Positions 54,634 to 62,789 are shown, counted from the first letter of the stretch. The stretch is 64,000 nt of DNA from Mycobacterium aquaticum (GCF_002086485.1 NZ_MVHF01000028.1:39458-103457); one strand, 5' to 3'. Numbers and translations are program-made. The notes: a model not told the origin generated them from the letters alone.

Positions 54634-55685
54634 GCTGATTCTCCACTCGGGTCGACGAGCACCTTCATTTTCTTACCGGCGTGCAGGGCCTCGAAGCCCT
54701 CATCGATGACGTCGTCGATCTCGATGGGCGTGACCCAGCCCTTCGTGTCGTACACCCCCTGCGCCATCAGATCGATGACGGCTTCGAAATCGGCCGAGGT
54801 GTAGCACAGCGATCCCTGGATGCGGGATTCGTTCATCACGAGGTTGAGCAGTGGTGTGGCCAGTGGCTTCTCGTAGATGGCGACGCTGATCGTCGGCTTG
54901 CGCGCACCCACGCACGCGGTGGCGGCCGCGATGGCCGGCGCCACGCCCGCGGCGTCGAAGGCCGCGTCAGCGCCCCGCCCATCGGTGTGATCGGCGATGA
55001 AGGCAGGCACGTCGGTGGTCGTCGGGTCCAGGGTCTTGGCGCCGAGCGCCTCGATGGCAGCCCGCCGGGTCGGCGACGGCTCGGCGACGAACACCGATTC
55101 CAGGCCCTTGCCCCGCAGCGCGAACCACAGCCCGATGCCGATCGGCCCGGCGCCGAAGACCACCGCGGTGTGCATCGGCCCCACCTCACCGAGGGTGGCG
55201 GCGTGGTAGGCCACCGACATCGGCTCCACGAGCGCACCCAACTCAAGCGACACGTTGTCGGGCAGGCGGTGCAGCATGTTGACGGGGACCACGGTGTACT
55301 CGGCCATCCCGCCGTCGGACATCAGGCCATGGAAGCCGATCTGCTGACAGATGTTGTAGTTCCCGGCCCGGCACGGGCTGCAGTGCCCGCACCGGTAGAT
55401 CGGCTCGATCGCCACCCGGTCGCCCGGCGTGTAGTCGGTGACGCCGGGGCCGACCTCGGTGATGGTCCCGGAGAACTCATGCCCCATCGTCAGGGGCAGC
55501 TGCTGCCCGGTCAGCGGATGCGGTTCGGTCGGCACGAAGATGGGTCCCGCATAGTATTCATGCAGGTCAGTGCCGCAGATGCCGTTGAAGCCGACTTTGA
55601 TCTTGACGGTCCCTTCGGTCGGTCGGGGCTCGGGCACATCGGCGATCTCGACCTTGTTCGGTCCGTAATACACGGCTGCTTTCAT
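54630..55685 (-). CDS. Zinc-dependent (R,R)-butanediol dehydrogenase-like
   Basis: 351-residue medium-chain dehydrogenase. The catalytic Zn ligands are Cys in NGICGTDLHEY, GHE in TMGHEFSGTI; the structural Zn is held by CGHCSPCRAGNYNIC. The cofactor loop VVFGAGPIGIGLWFAL has the GxGxxG-like NAD site. Motifs DLHEYYAGPIFVPTEPHPLT and QIGFHGLMSDGGMAEYT are typical of 2,3-butanediol dehydrogenases rather than ethanol dehydrogenases. First gene of the acetoin/butanediol operon with the SDR and the GAF regulator downstream. Confidence 0.9.
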   Translation of the reverse strand: MKAAVYYGPNKVEIADVPEPRPTEGTVKIKVGFNGICGTDLHEYYAGPIFVPTEPHPLTGQQLPLTMGHEFSGTITEVGPGVTDYTPGDRVAIEPIYRCGHCSPCRAGNYNICQQIGFHGLMSDGGMAEYTVVPVNMLHRLPDNVSLELGALVEPMSVAYHAATLGEVGPMHTAVVFGAGPIGIGLWFALRGKGLESVFVAEPSPTRRAAIEALGAKTLDPTTTDVPAFIADHTDGRGADAAFDAAGVAPAIAAATACVGARKPTISVAIYEKPLATPLLNLVMNESRIQGSLCYTSADFEAVIDLMAQGVYDTKGWVTPIEIDDVIDEGFEALHAGKKMKVLVDPSGESA

Positions 55686-55721
55686 GGTGGACGTTTCTAG
55701 GCCAGCAGGCCCGTTCGCCGT

Positions 55722-55803
55722 AAGGGTTGCAAGAGGTTGCGTTCGCTCCTGTGTTCATTTGCGCCCGCAACCGTCGGGCAGGCTGCAACCCCGTGCAACC
55801 CTT
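55722..55803. promoter_or_regulatory. Five-site GGTTGC/GCAACC operator array
   Basis: In the 152-base gap between divergent genes: GGTTGC at 55725 and 55735 (10 bases apart), then GCAACC at 55767, 55785 and 55795 (the last two also 10 apart). The outermost copies form a perfect inverted repeat AAGGGTTGCA (55722-55731) / TGCAACCCTT (55794-55803). The helical phasing and symmetry suggest cooperative binding of a dimeric activator, probably the GAF protein. Confidence 0.7.
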
Positions 55804-55837
55804 GTCGCAGTCGTTGCCACCGTGTGGGCTGACTCAC

Positions 55838-57667
55838 ATGACACAGACCACCGCAGCACCGCTGGCCACACTGTCACCGCAGGAACGGGTTGACGCCTGG
55901 CTGGCCGACTTCGAGTCCGCACTGGCCGAACGGGACATCAACCGCGTCGTCGGGAAGTTCGCCACCGACAGCTTCTGGCGCGACCTCGTCGCGTTCACCT
56001 GGAACCTCAAGACGGTCGAAGGTCACGCCGGCATCTCCGGCATGCTGACCGAGCGCCTGCACGACACCGATCCGTCCGGGTTCCGGACTGCAGAACCCCC
56101 GACCGAGGACCTCGACGGCGAACACGTCATCACCTCGGCGTTCATCGAGTTCGAGACCGCCGTCGGCCGCGGGAAGGGTCATCTGCGGCTGCGCGACGAC
56201 AAGGGCTGGACTCTGCTGACCACCCTGCAGGAACTCAAGGGCCACGAGGAGCGCAAGGGGGCGACCCGCGTCCTCGGAGCCGTGCACGGCTCCGACCCGG
56301 ACCGGCGATCGTGGGCCGAGAAGCGCCTCGACGAGGAACTGACGCTGGGCTACACCGAGCAGCCCTACATCGTGGTGATCGGTGGTGGCCAGGGCGGCAT
56401 CGCGCTGGGCGCCCGGCTGCGCCAGCTCGGCGTGCCCGCCATCGTCGTCGACCAGCACGAACGCCCGGGTGACCAGTGGCGCAAGCGCTACAAGTCGCTG
56501 TGCCTGCACGATCCGGTGTGGTACGACCACCTGCCGTACCTGCCGTTCCCGGCCAACTGGCCGGTGTTCGCGCCCAAGGACAAGATCGGCGACTGGCTCG
56601 AGTTCTACACACGCGTCATGGAGGTCCCGTACTGGAGCTCGACGACGTGCCTCTCGGCCTCCTACGACGAGGCCGAAAAGCGCTGGACGGTCGAGGTGAA
56701 CCGCAACGGCGAGCCAGTGACGCTGCGACCGGTGCACCTGGTACTGGCGACGGGCATGTCGGGCAAGCCCAGTATCCCGACGCTGCCCGGCCAGGAAGTG
56801 TTCCGTGGCGATCAGCACCACTCCAGCCACCACCCCGGCCCCGACCAGTATGTCGGCAAGCGCGCCGTGGTGATCGGGTCCAACAACTCCGCGCACGACA
56901 TCTGCAAGGCGCTCTACGAGAACGACGTCGACGTCACCATGGTGCAGCGCAGCTCGACGCACATCGTCAAGTCCGAGTCACTGATGGATCTGGGCCTGGG
57001 CGACCTCTACTCGGAGCGGGCCGTCGCGGCGGGCATGACGACGGAGAAGGCAGACCTGACCTTCGCGTCGCTGCCCTACCGCATCATGGCCGACTTCCAA
57101 CGACCGATCTACGACGCAATCCGTCGGCGCGACAAGGACTTCTACGCACGCCTCGAAGCTGCCGGTTTCGAGTTGGACTTCGGTGACGACGACTCGGGGC
57201 TGTTCATGAAATACCTGCGTCGCGGCTCGGGCTATTACATCGACGTGGGCGCATCGGACCTGATCGCCGACGGCAGCGTCAAGCTGGCGCACGGCCAGGT
57301 CGACCGCCTGACCGAGGACTCGGTGATCCTGGCCGACGGCACCGAATTGCCCGCCGATGTCGTCGTCTACGCCACCGGCTTCGGCTCGATGAACGGCTGG
57401 GCCGCCGACCTCATCGGCCAGGACGTCGCCGACAAGGTCGGCAAGGTCTGGGGCCTGGGTTCGGACACGACCAAGGATCCCGGCCCGTGGGAGGGCGAGC
57501 AGCGCAACATGTGGAAGCCCACCCAGCAGGAGAACCTCTGGTTCCACGGCGGCAATCTGCACCAGTCGCGGCACTACTCGTTGTATCTGGCGTTGCAGCT
57601 CAAGGCCCGTTATGAAGGGCTCGAGACGCCGGTGTACGGACTGCAGGAGGTCCATCACCTGAGCTGA
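55838..57667 (+). CDS. SnoaL-like domain fused to FAD-dependent monooxygenase
   Basis: 609 residues from ATG 55838; M38 of the longer frame was chosen as the first Met after the operator array. Residues about 10-140 form a nuclear-transport-factor-2/SnoaL-like domain (VDAWLADFESALAERDINRVVGKF, SFWRDLVAFTWN). From about 170 is a class B flavin monooxygenase: FAD fingerprint IVVIGGGQGGIALGARLRQLG, GDQWRKRYKSLCLHDP and NADPH-binding VVIGSNNSAHDICKAL; VYATGFGSMNGWA is the C-terminal FAD motif. It resembles YUCCA-type or Baeyer-Villiger-like enzymes. Its divergence from the butanediol operon suggests a shared ketone or alcohol pathway. Confidence 0.9.
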   Translation: MTQTTAAPLATLSPQERVDAWLADFESALAERDINRVVGKFATDSFWRDLVAFTWNLKTVEGHAGISGMLTERLHDTDPSGFRTAEPPTEDLDGEHVITSAFIEFETAVGRGKGHLRLRDDKGWTLLTTLQELKGHEERKGATRVLGAVHGSDPDRRSWAEKRLDEELTLGYTEQPYIVVIGGGQGGIALGARLRQLGVPAIVVDQHERPGDQWRKRYKSLCLHDPVWYDHLPYLPFPANWPVFAPKDKIGDWLEFYTRVMEVPYWSSTTCLSASYDEAEKRWTVEVNRNGEPVTLRPVHLVLATGMSGKPSIPTLPGQEVFRGDQHHSSHHPGPDQYVGKRAVVIGSNNSAHDICKALYENDVDVTMVQRSSTHIVKSESLMDLGLGDLYSERAVAAGMTTEKADLTFASLPYRIMADFQRPIYDAIRRRDKDFYARLEAAGFELDFGDDDSGLFMKYLRRGSGYYIDVGASDLIADGSVKLAHGQVDRLTEDSVILADGTELPADVVVYATGFGSMNGWAADLIGQDVADKVGKVWGLGSDTTKDPGPWEGEQRNMWKPTQQENLWFHGGNLHQSRHYSLYLALQLKARYEGLETPVYGLQEVHHLS

Positions 57668-57680
57668 GACCACACGACAT

Positions 57681-57720
57681 GGCGCCCCGAACGTGAATTC
57701 CCCACTCCGTTCGGGGCGCC
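57681..57720 (+). terminator. Strong hairpin after the monooxygenase
   Basis: Perfect 12-bp stem GGCGCCCCGAAC (57681-57692) / GTTCGGGGCGCC (57709-57720), extended by outer CACACG / CGTGTG pairs. It follows the stop by 13 bases. A strong terminator-type structure without a clear U-run. Confidence 0.75.
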
Positions 57721-57733
57721 CGCGTGTGGTTGA

Positions 57734-58261
57734 GTGCTTCGGGTGAGTGAGCTCCTGCACGGGCTGGCCCCCATCGTCGGCACCCGACCCCGCGTGCTCA
57801 TCCTCGGAAACATGCCGAGCGTCATGTCCCTGGCCGCCGGCCAGTACTACGGCAATCCGCGAAATGCGTTCTGGCGGATCACCGCCGACGTGCTCGGATT
57901 CGACGCGGCCGCCCCCTATGACGAGCGGGTGCACGCGCTGGTGCAGCGCGGGATCGCCGTATGGGACGTCCTGCGATCCTGTCGCCGGGTCGGCAGCCTC
58001 GATTCCGCTGTGGAGCCAGACAGCATGGTGCCCAACGACTTCGGGACGTTCTTCGTCGCTCACCGCGAGATCGTTCGAGTGGTGTTCAACGGCGCGGCCG
58101 CCGAGACCAACTACCGCCGCCTCGTGGCCGTGGAGACTTCGCCACCCAGCGTGCGGCTCCCGTCCACGAGCCCCGCGCACACCATGGCCTATGCCGACAA
58201 GCTGGCCGCGTGGCGGCCCGCCCTCGAGTTGACGGATTACCGTCGGGCGGGCGCAGGTTGA
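57734..58261 (+). CDS. Family 6 uracil/hypoxanthine-DNA glycosylase (HDG/Mug-like)
   Basis: 175 residues from GTG 57734 or GTG 57743. The family signature is RVLILGNMPSVMSLAAGQYYGNPRNAFWRI, close to the Mug/HDG pattern of deoxyinosine glycosylases: N-P-x-N-x-F-W sits in the catalytic loop. The late motif SVRLPSTSPAHTMAYADKLAAW contains the base-loop STSPA. It excises deaminated bases (hypoxanthine or uracil) from DNA. It stands alone after the strong hairpin. Confidence 0.85.
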   Translation: MLRVSELLHGLAPIVGTRPRVLILGNMPSVMSLAAGQYYGNPRNAFWRITADVLGFDAAAPYDERVHALVQRGIAVWDVLRSCRRVGSLDSAVEPDSMVPNDFGTFFVAHREIVRVVFNGAAAETNYRRLVAVETSPPSVRLPSTSPAHTMAYADKLAAWRPALELTDYRRAGAG

Positions 58262-58346
58262 CCCATTACGCTTCAGCTACCGGGGGGCGATCCAGGCCGC
58301 GTTGTCCGCCGTCACCAGCTCCCCCAGGCTTGACGAAGGAACCACG

Positions 58347-59249
58347 ATGACGTTTCCGCCAGCAGACCCCTGGCCGTCCGCCCAGAACTGGGGCTCGCCG
58401 CAGCCGGTGCCCGGCCAGCCGTGGGCGCCCGGTGGCGGTTACGCGGCTCCGCCGCCTCCGCCCGCCCCGCCGCGCCGCAGCCGCTCGCGCCTGATCATCA
58501 TCGTTCTCGGGGTGGTGTTCGTGGTCGTGATGCTGATCGTCGCGTTGGTGTTGTGGTTGCTCGGCGGTTCCGACGAGGAACGGATCGTCAAAGAGTCCGC
58601 ACTGGCCGGCGTGCTGCTGACCAAGCCCGAGGCCGGCACCATCCTGGGTACCGCACCGTTGGTCGCCGACACGGATTACGGTGGCGAAGTCGAAAGCTCC
58701 TGGGACACCAGCGAACCCGATCCGTGCAACTTCGTCCTCGGCGCCGAGCGCGAGCACGCCGGCAGCGGATCGACCGCGGTGCGCAGGCAGAACCTCAAGT
58801 CAACCGATTCCGATGCCGACAAAGGCAAGGATTTCAGCCTCACGCAGGCCGTCGTCGCGTTTCCCGATGCGGACTCCGCGCAGAAGTTCGTCTCCACCAC
58901 CAAGGACAAATGGCAGCAGTGCGTCGGCAAGACGTTCCAGGTGACCATGACCGGCGACACTCCTCCCACGGTCGACAGCTGGCGCAATGGCGATGTCTCC
59001 GACAGCGACGGCGTGGTGTTGTGGTCGATCACCAAGCTCGGTTCCGACGCCGGCGGGTGGACCTGCCATGACGGGCTGAGCGCGCGGGACAACGTGGTGG
59101 TCGAGGTCGGCCTGTGCGACGACAAGTCCGATCCGCAGTTCGTCGGGGAGCTGGCGGCCAAGATCGGCGACAAGATCGACAAGGCCGCGCAGACCCAGCG
59201 GTCTTCACACCGTCACTTCCGCTGGTTCCACCACTCGAGGCGGCACTGA
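58347..59249 (+). CDS. PknH-sensor-like membrane protein
   Basis: 300 residues. A Pro/Gly-rich cytoplasmic N-terminus (PVPGQPWAPGGGYAAPPPPP), one helix (LIIIVLGVVFVVVMLIVALVLWLL), and an extracellular domain with PknH_C features: LLTKPEAGTILGTAPL, DPCNFVLGAER, FVSTTKDKWQQCVGKTF and SARDNVVVEVGLCDDKSDPQFVGELAAKIGDKI, with four Cys likely in two disulfides. Sensor domains without a kinase are common in mycobacteria. Its C-terminus (HRHFRWFHHSRRH) is strongly basic. Ligand unknown. Confidence 0.8.
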   Translation: MTFPPADPWPSAQNWGSPQPVPGQPWAPGGGYAAPPPPPAPPRRSRSRLIIIVLGVVFVVVMLIVALVLWLLGGSDEERIVKESALAGVLLTKPEAGTILGTAPLVADTDYGGEVESSWDTSEPDPCNFVLGAEREHAGSGSTAVRRQNLKSTDSDADKGKDFSLTQAVVAFPDADSAQKFVSTTKDKWQQCVGKTFQVTMTGDTPPTVDSWRNGDVSDSDGVVLWSITKLGSDAGGWTCHDGLSARDNVVVEVGLCDDKSDPQFVGELAAKIGDKIDKAAQTQRSSHRHFRWFHHSRRH

Positions 59250-59260
59250 GGCCCGGCCGA

Positions 59261-59524
59261 TCAGGCCAATCGATCGACGATGTCCTTGGCTTCCTTGAGG
59301 CCGAGACCCGTCTCGTCCCGGAGTAGCTTGATGGCCGCTATCTTGTTGCCCTGCAAGGCCAATTGACGCACCATCGGGCTGGCCACCAGCTCGCCGGGCC
59401 GGCCGGGCGTCGGCGCCGTGGGTCGGCCCGCGGCCGAAGCCGCGCGCTCCAGGAACGCGACCCGCCGTTCCAGGTCCTCGATGCGGCGCCGCAGATCGTC
59501 GTCGGAGCTTCCGAACAATGCCAT
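59261..59524 (-). CDS. Small protein with ribosomal L7/L12 C-terminal-like domain
   Basis: 87 residues. A helix DDLRRRIEDLERRVAFLERAA (coiled coil) leads to a linker and an end NKIAAIKLLRDETGLGLKEAKDIVDRL, the K-x-x-x-I-K-x-x-R-x-x-T-G-L-G-L-K-E-A-K pattern of L7/L12. It is not the ribosomal stalk itself, as the N-terminal dimerisation domain is absent. Start ATG 59524. Related small proteins of unknown role exist in actinobacteria. Confidence 0.8.
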   Translation of the reverse strand: MALFGSSDDDLRRRIEDLERRVAFLERAASAAGRPTAPTPGRPGELVASPMVRQLALQGNKIAAIKLLRDETGLGLKEAKDIVDRLA

Positions 59525-59602
59525 TGGGCAAGTGTGGCATGGGATATGGGTGCGATCTTTGGCGTTTGGGCCACTGTCTGACCGCTCGGGCGTCACCCTG
59601 AT

Positions 59603-60404
59603 GTGATGCCCGACTGCACGCACGTCGTTCTCATCCACGGCACGTGGGGCCGCGGCGACAGCTGGGCGCCGGCCCGAGCAGCCTTCGAAGGGCGCGGCTA
59701 CACCGTGCACACCCCGACGCTGCGCCATCACGAACTGCCGTTGGAGGACGGCGCCGACAAGGTCGCGGCAGTGAGCATGCGCGACTACACCGACGACCTC
59801 GTATCCCTCGTCGACTCGCTGGACTCCCCGCCGCTTCTCGTGGGCCTGTCGCTTGGCGGCCTGCTCGCACAGCTCGTCGCTGCACGAGCCCGCCATGCAG
59901 GTGTCGTCGCCGCCTGCCCCCTCGCCGGCCGCAGGCATCTTCGCCCCGACCCCGTCTACGGTGCGAACCTTCGCCAGCGTCTTCGGCACGCACTTCATAC
60001 AGCCGAAACCCTGGGCCAAACCGCTGTATCCGACTGATTGGCAACGGTTTCGGCGATGGATAGCCAATACGCAGACCGACGAGGACGCCCGCGGGTTCTT
60101 TGCCGACTTGGTCTGCGACTCAGGTCGAGCATATTGCGAAATCGTGTTCCCCTTCTTGGACCGCGGCAACGCGACAACAGTGGATTTCGCGGCAGTCACA
60201 ACCCCCGTGCTCACCCTGCGGGCCGAACATGACCTGCTTGTGCCGCCACAAATCGCGCCCAAGACAGCGGCCCGCTATCGGTACGGCACATGCGTCGACA
60301 TCGCCGGCTCTGATCACCTCGTCTTTTCCGGGGATGCGCTCGCGACCACCATGGGCCATATCGACGCCTGGATCGCGGGCAATCGCGGTCTCTTTGCTTC
60401 TTAG
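59603..60404 (+). pseudogene. Alpha/beta-hydrolase, broken by a frameshift
   Basis: Frame 1 (59603-about 59905) carries the N-terminal half: VVLIHGTWGRGDSWAPA (oxyanion region) and LLVGLSLGGLLAQLVAA (nucleophile elbow G-L-S-L-G). Then the reading continues in the next frame (PSPAAGIFAPTPSTVRTFASVFG) with the acid ALVLTLRAEHDLLVPP-like segment and His in AGSDHLVFSGD. The two halves together make a complete serine hydrolase, so a one-base insertion near 59905-59925 probably broke it. A sequencing error is the alternative. Confidence 0.75.
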
Positions 60405-60444
60405 CCTGAGTTGACTACGGACCTTAGGTACGGATTGGCGTGGC

Positions 60445-60512
60445 ACATTAAGACCTCCGAGTGAAGTGCGAGCTGTAGAGGACGCACCAACTCGTCTCGG
60501 AGGCCTTAATGT
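60445..60512. repeat. Imperfect inverted repeat at the IS remnant
   Basis: Arms 60445-60461 and 60496-60512 are reverse complements at 16 of 17 positions (core ACATTAAG and CTTAATGT). The right arm includes the ATG of the transposase remnant. It could be an element end, an operator or a scar; its distance from the start suits a regulatory role. Confidence 0.5.
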
Positions 60513-60706
60513 CCCACGGTAATGCCGTGTTGTCAGAAACCGGCCGTCTACACCTTGCTCGCTGCATCGTCGAAAACGGTTGGTCATTACGCAGGGCTGC
60601 CGAACGGTTTCAAGTCGCGGCCACTACCGCTGCGCGCTGCCATCCGGCTGCCCATGACGGTGACCATTGCGCCGGTCGTCAAAGGTGGCCATGGATTCAA
60701 CCCTGA
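60509..60706 (+). pseudogene. IS481-family transposase N-terminal remnant
   Basis: About the first 40 residues (MSHGNAVLSETGRLHLARC, SLRRAAERFQVAATTAAR) match the helix-turn-helix start of IS481-type transposases, which usually read MSHANA.L...GR. After residue 40 the similarity ends and the expected W-x-x-R-Y-R and DDE core are absent. It marks a former insertion next to the defence-like island. Confidence 0.6.
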
Positions 60707-60759
60707 CCGTGTACAGGTCAGATGGAAGTCATAGCCTCGTCGGTTTGACTGCGAGGTTA

Positions 60760-61620
60760 TTAAAAGGGCGCTTTCTCCACCGGCGCATGATTGTGCATCA
60801 GTTTGACCCGACCGCCCTGGCCGAAGTCGATAAGCGACATTTGGCTTGAGCCCTCACCTGACACCTCTTCGACCTTGCCAGATCCGTACTTGTCGTGTAC
60901 CACCCAGTCTCCGGGTTCCAGCACCAAAATCTCGCGCTGCACTTTTGGCTTGCCGACATCGCCGCTACTGCTAGTGCCGCCGGCGGATAGGGGAACAAGA
61001 TGCGCCCACAATGCCGCTCCGTCTGTGTGCAGCGGTGACCGAGCCATCTCGCGCACAATCGTGAGAATCTCATCGAGGATCTCATCATTACTCCGACGCT
61101 TCGTAACAGGTAGTTCTACGTCAGCCGTCTTCGCGTACATGAACCGGCTTTCGTACTCCTGTCCCCATGAGTTGGCGAAACGCTTTTTTACCGCCCGCTC
61201 TTCAGCCCCGACGACCTTCGCTATTTCGACGACGATGCTCTCGACGCCTTCGCGGTTCAGCAGGCTCGCTTGGAACTGACCAAGGGGGCCGGTGACATCG
61301 TTCTTCCGCTCGAAGTCGACCAATGACGGGGCGACACGCACAGTTTCGTCGTCAACATCCTTCGACAGTGCGCCGGCTTCGTAGTTCAACCAGGGGGAGT
61401 TCTGATTCTGCTGCGTAACGACAATGATCCCGAACGACGTACCCGACAGCTCCGAGGCGATCTTGGCGAGACCACGCTCACCCGACCCGATGTTTTCCTC
61501 GGACATGAACGGTTGTACTGAATCGAACGTCTCTCTTACCAAGTCTTGCCACACAGCCGCGACATTTCGTGACAGCTGTCCAGACCAGCTGATGAATACC
61601 TTGAACTTGCCCACGGCCAC
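60760..61620 (-). CDS. TIR-domain protein with C-terminal UvrD/PcrA-like Tudor domain
   Basis: 286 residues from GTG 61620. The N-terminal TIR domain (about 5-150) starts FKVFISWSGQLSRNVAAVWQDLV, has VQPFMSEENIGSGERGLAKIAS and NQNSPWLNYEAGALSKDVD, where Glu in WLNYE corresponds to the NADase catalytic Glu of bacterial TIR proteins. A linker of about 80 residues follows, then LEPGDWVVHDKYGSGKVEEVSGEG and SLIDFGQGGRVKLMHNHAPVEK, which resembles the C-terminal Tudor-like domain of PcrA/UvrD that contacts RNA polymerase. I do not know this fusion. It may be an NAD-consuming defence effector sensing transcription or DNA. No Shine-Dalgarno is seen. Confidence 0.75.
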   Translation of the reverse strand: MAVGKFKVFISWSGQLSRNVAAVWQDLVRETFDSVQPFMSEENIGSGERGLAKIASELSGTSFGIIVVTQQNQNSPWLNYEAGALSKDVDDETVRVAPSLVDFERKNDVTGPLGQFQASLLNREGVESIVVEIAKVVGAEERAVKKRFANSWGQEYESRFMYAKTADVELPVTKRRSNDEILDEILTIVREMARSPLHTDGAALWAHLVPLSAGGTSSSGDVGKPKVQREILVLEPGDWVVHDKYGSGKVEEVSGEGSSQMSLIDFGQGGRVKLMHNHAPVEKAPF

Positions 61621-61761
61621 AGAGGAAAGGTATCAGCCGAGCCCGACGTCAACGGCAATTGCCTAGGGCGAGCTCTGTCCACGTCGGTCCGCTTTCAAAA
61701 GCGCTTCGGAGCGAAGGCATAAAACCGACGCAATGTCGGATCCCTTGTTTACCGTGGGGAT

Positions 61762-61974
61762 GTGAGCAACGGCGACGTGGAGAACATTGTCAAATGCATC
61801 AAGAAGCACCTGCGGAACAACTTTCCGAAGGGAGTCTGCGTGCCCAGCCCAGATGAGGCCAACGAGGACGGTGCGACCCGCTTCGTGCAGAAGCAGTTCA
61901 AGGAAGCTGGGTTGGACTGCCCTCGCGACACCGCTCGTGGCGTCGTACGGCGCGCGTGGGACCAGGTTCGGTAA
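61762..61974 (+). CDS. Small orphan protein next to TIR gene, 70 residues
   Basis: GTG start. Highly charged: ENIVKCIKKHLRNNFPKG, then CVPSPDEANEDGATRFVQKQFKEAGLDCP and a basic end RGVVRRAWDQVR. Two or three Cys; no membrane segment. No family recognised. It sits 141 bases from the start of the divergent TIR gene and 29 bases before the DUF4145 gene, so the latter two may be one transcript. Coding status is moderate. Confidence 0.5.
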   Translation: MSNGDVENIVKCIKKHLRNNFPKGVCVPSPDEANEDGATRFVQKQFKEAGLDCPRDTARGVVRRAWDQVR

Positions 61975-62003
61975 CGACTGTCCGGATGGGGTAAGTATTC
62001 ATA

Positions 62004-62645
62004 GTGCCAAAGTTCGTGCAGCCCGCGATGAGCGAGTGGCAATTCACCTGTCCGTTCTGTGGCACGCTCGTCTCGCAGAATTGGCTCAAGCTCTACCTTC
62101 AGACCTATAAGGACGAGGGGCCCGAGGAGATCGAGCAAGCTCGTCGCTGCAAGTGCGGTGCCTGCGGCCATATTTCCTGGTGGATCGATGGCGAACTTGT
62201 CCACCCTCGCCGATCAGCGGCTCCGCCTGCACAAGAGGGAATGCCTGCAGATGTACTCGCTCTATACGACGAGGCAGCCTCGATTGCTGATTTGTCTCCC
62301 CGGAGTGCGTCGGCGCTGCTGCGTACTGCCCTTGAAGTCCTCACTACCAATCATTTGGGACAGCAGAACGTCAGTCTCAATGATGCCATCGGAAATCTGG
62401 TGAAGGACGGCAGACTCGACGAGTCGTTGCAACAGGCAATGGACTATCTGAGACTCACCGGCAATGGAGCTGTGCATCCACGAGAAGTCCAACTCGACGA
62501 CCAGTCGCCGAGCGTTGAAGCCTTGTTCGAGCTACTGAATTTGGTCGTTGAGCGGTTGGTCTACCGACCGCAGCGGATCGCTCACCTGTATGCCCAACTG
62601 CCGGAGTCGAAACGTCAGGCGGTCGACCAACGGGACTCTAAATAG
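62004..62645 (+). CDS. Zinc-ribbon DUF4145 protein
   Basis: 213 residues from GTG 62004 (ATG 62028 alternative). The N-terminal zinc ribbon has CPFC (FTCPFCGTLVS) and CGAC (RCKCGACGHISWW) knuckles. From about residue 85 the DUF4145 helical domain is seen: LYDEAASIADLSPRSASALLRTALEVL, NLNDAIGNLVKDGRLDESLQQAMDYLRLTGNGAVHP. DUF4145 is frequent near restriction and other defence genes in bacteria. Exact action is unknown; a scaffold or nucleic-acid sensor is possible. Probably in one transcript with the 70-residue gene. Confidence 0.85.
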   Translation: MPKFVQPAMSEWQFTCPFCGTLVSQNWLKLYLQTYKDEGPEEIEQARRCKCGACGHISWWIDGELVHPRRSAAPPAQEGMPADVLALYDEAASIADLSPRSASALLRTALEVLTTNHLGQQNVSLNDAIGNLVKDGRLDESLQQAMDYLRLTGNGAVHPREVQLDDQSPSVEALFELLNLVVERLVYRPQRIAHLYAQLPESKRQAVDQRDSK

Positions 62646-62789
62646 CTCGCTGGTTATCGTACTGGCTCACGGTCCCTATATTTACGCGGAGCCTTCAGGA
62701 GGGCTTCGCACAGCCATAAACAATCAGGCTGTCAGTGCGACGATGCCCTGAGACATCACACCGCGATTTGTCAGCAGACGATGGCATAA

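Larger units (their letters stand above)
60405..60759. other. Spacer with IS481-type remnant and no intact gene
   Basis: Between the broken hydrolase and the TIR gene. It holds an inverted repeat and a truncated transposase start, both listed separately; the rest shows no gene that I can support. The two TIR-side ORFs in this stretch are short and out of family frame. Confidence 0.6.

Noticed and set aside
60522..60734. 70-residue ORF in the spacer next to the TIR gene
   Set aside because: It overlaps the transposase remnant in another frame and shows no protein-like pattern. The short Leu/Arg-rich text is a shadow.
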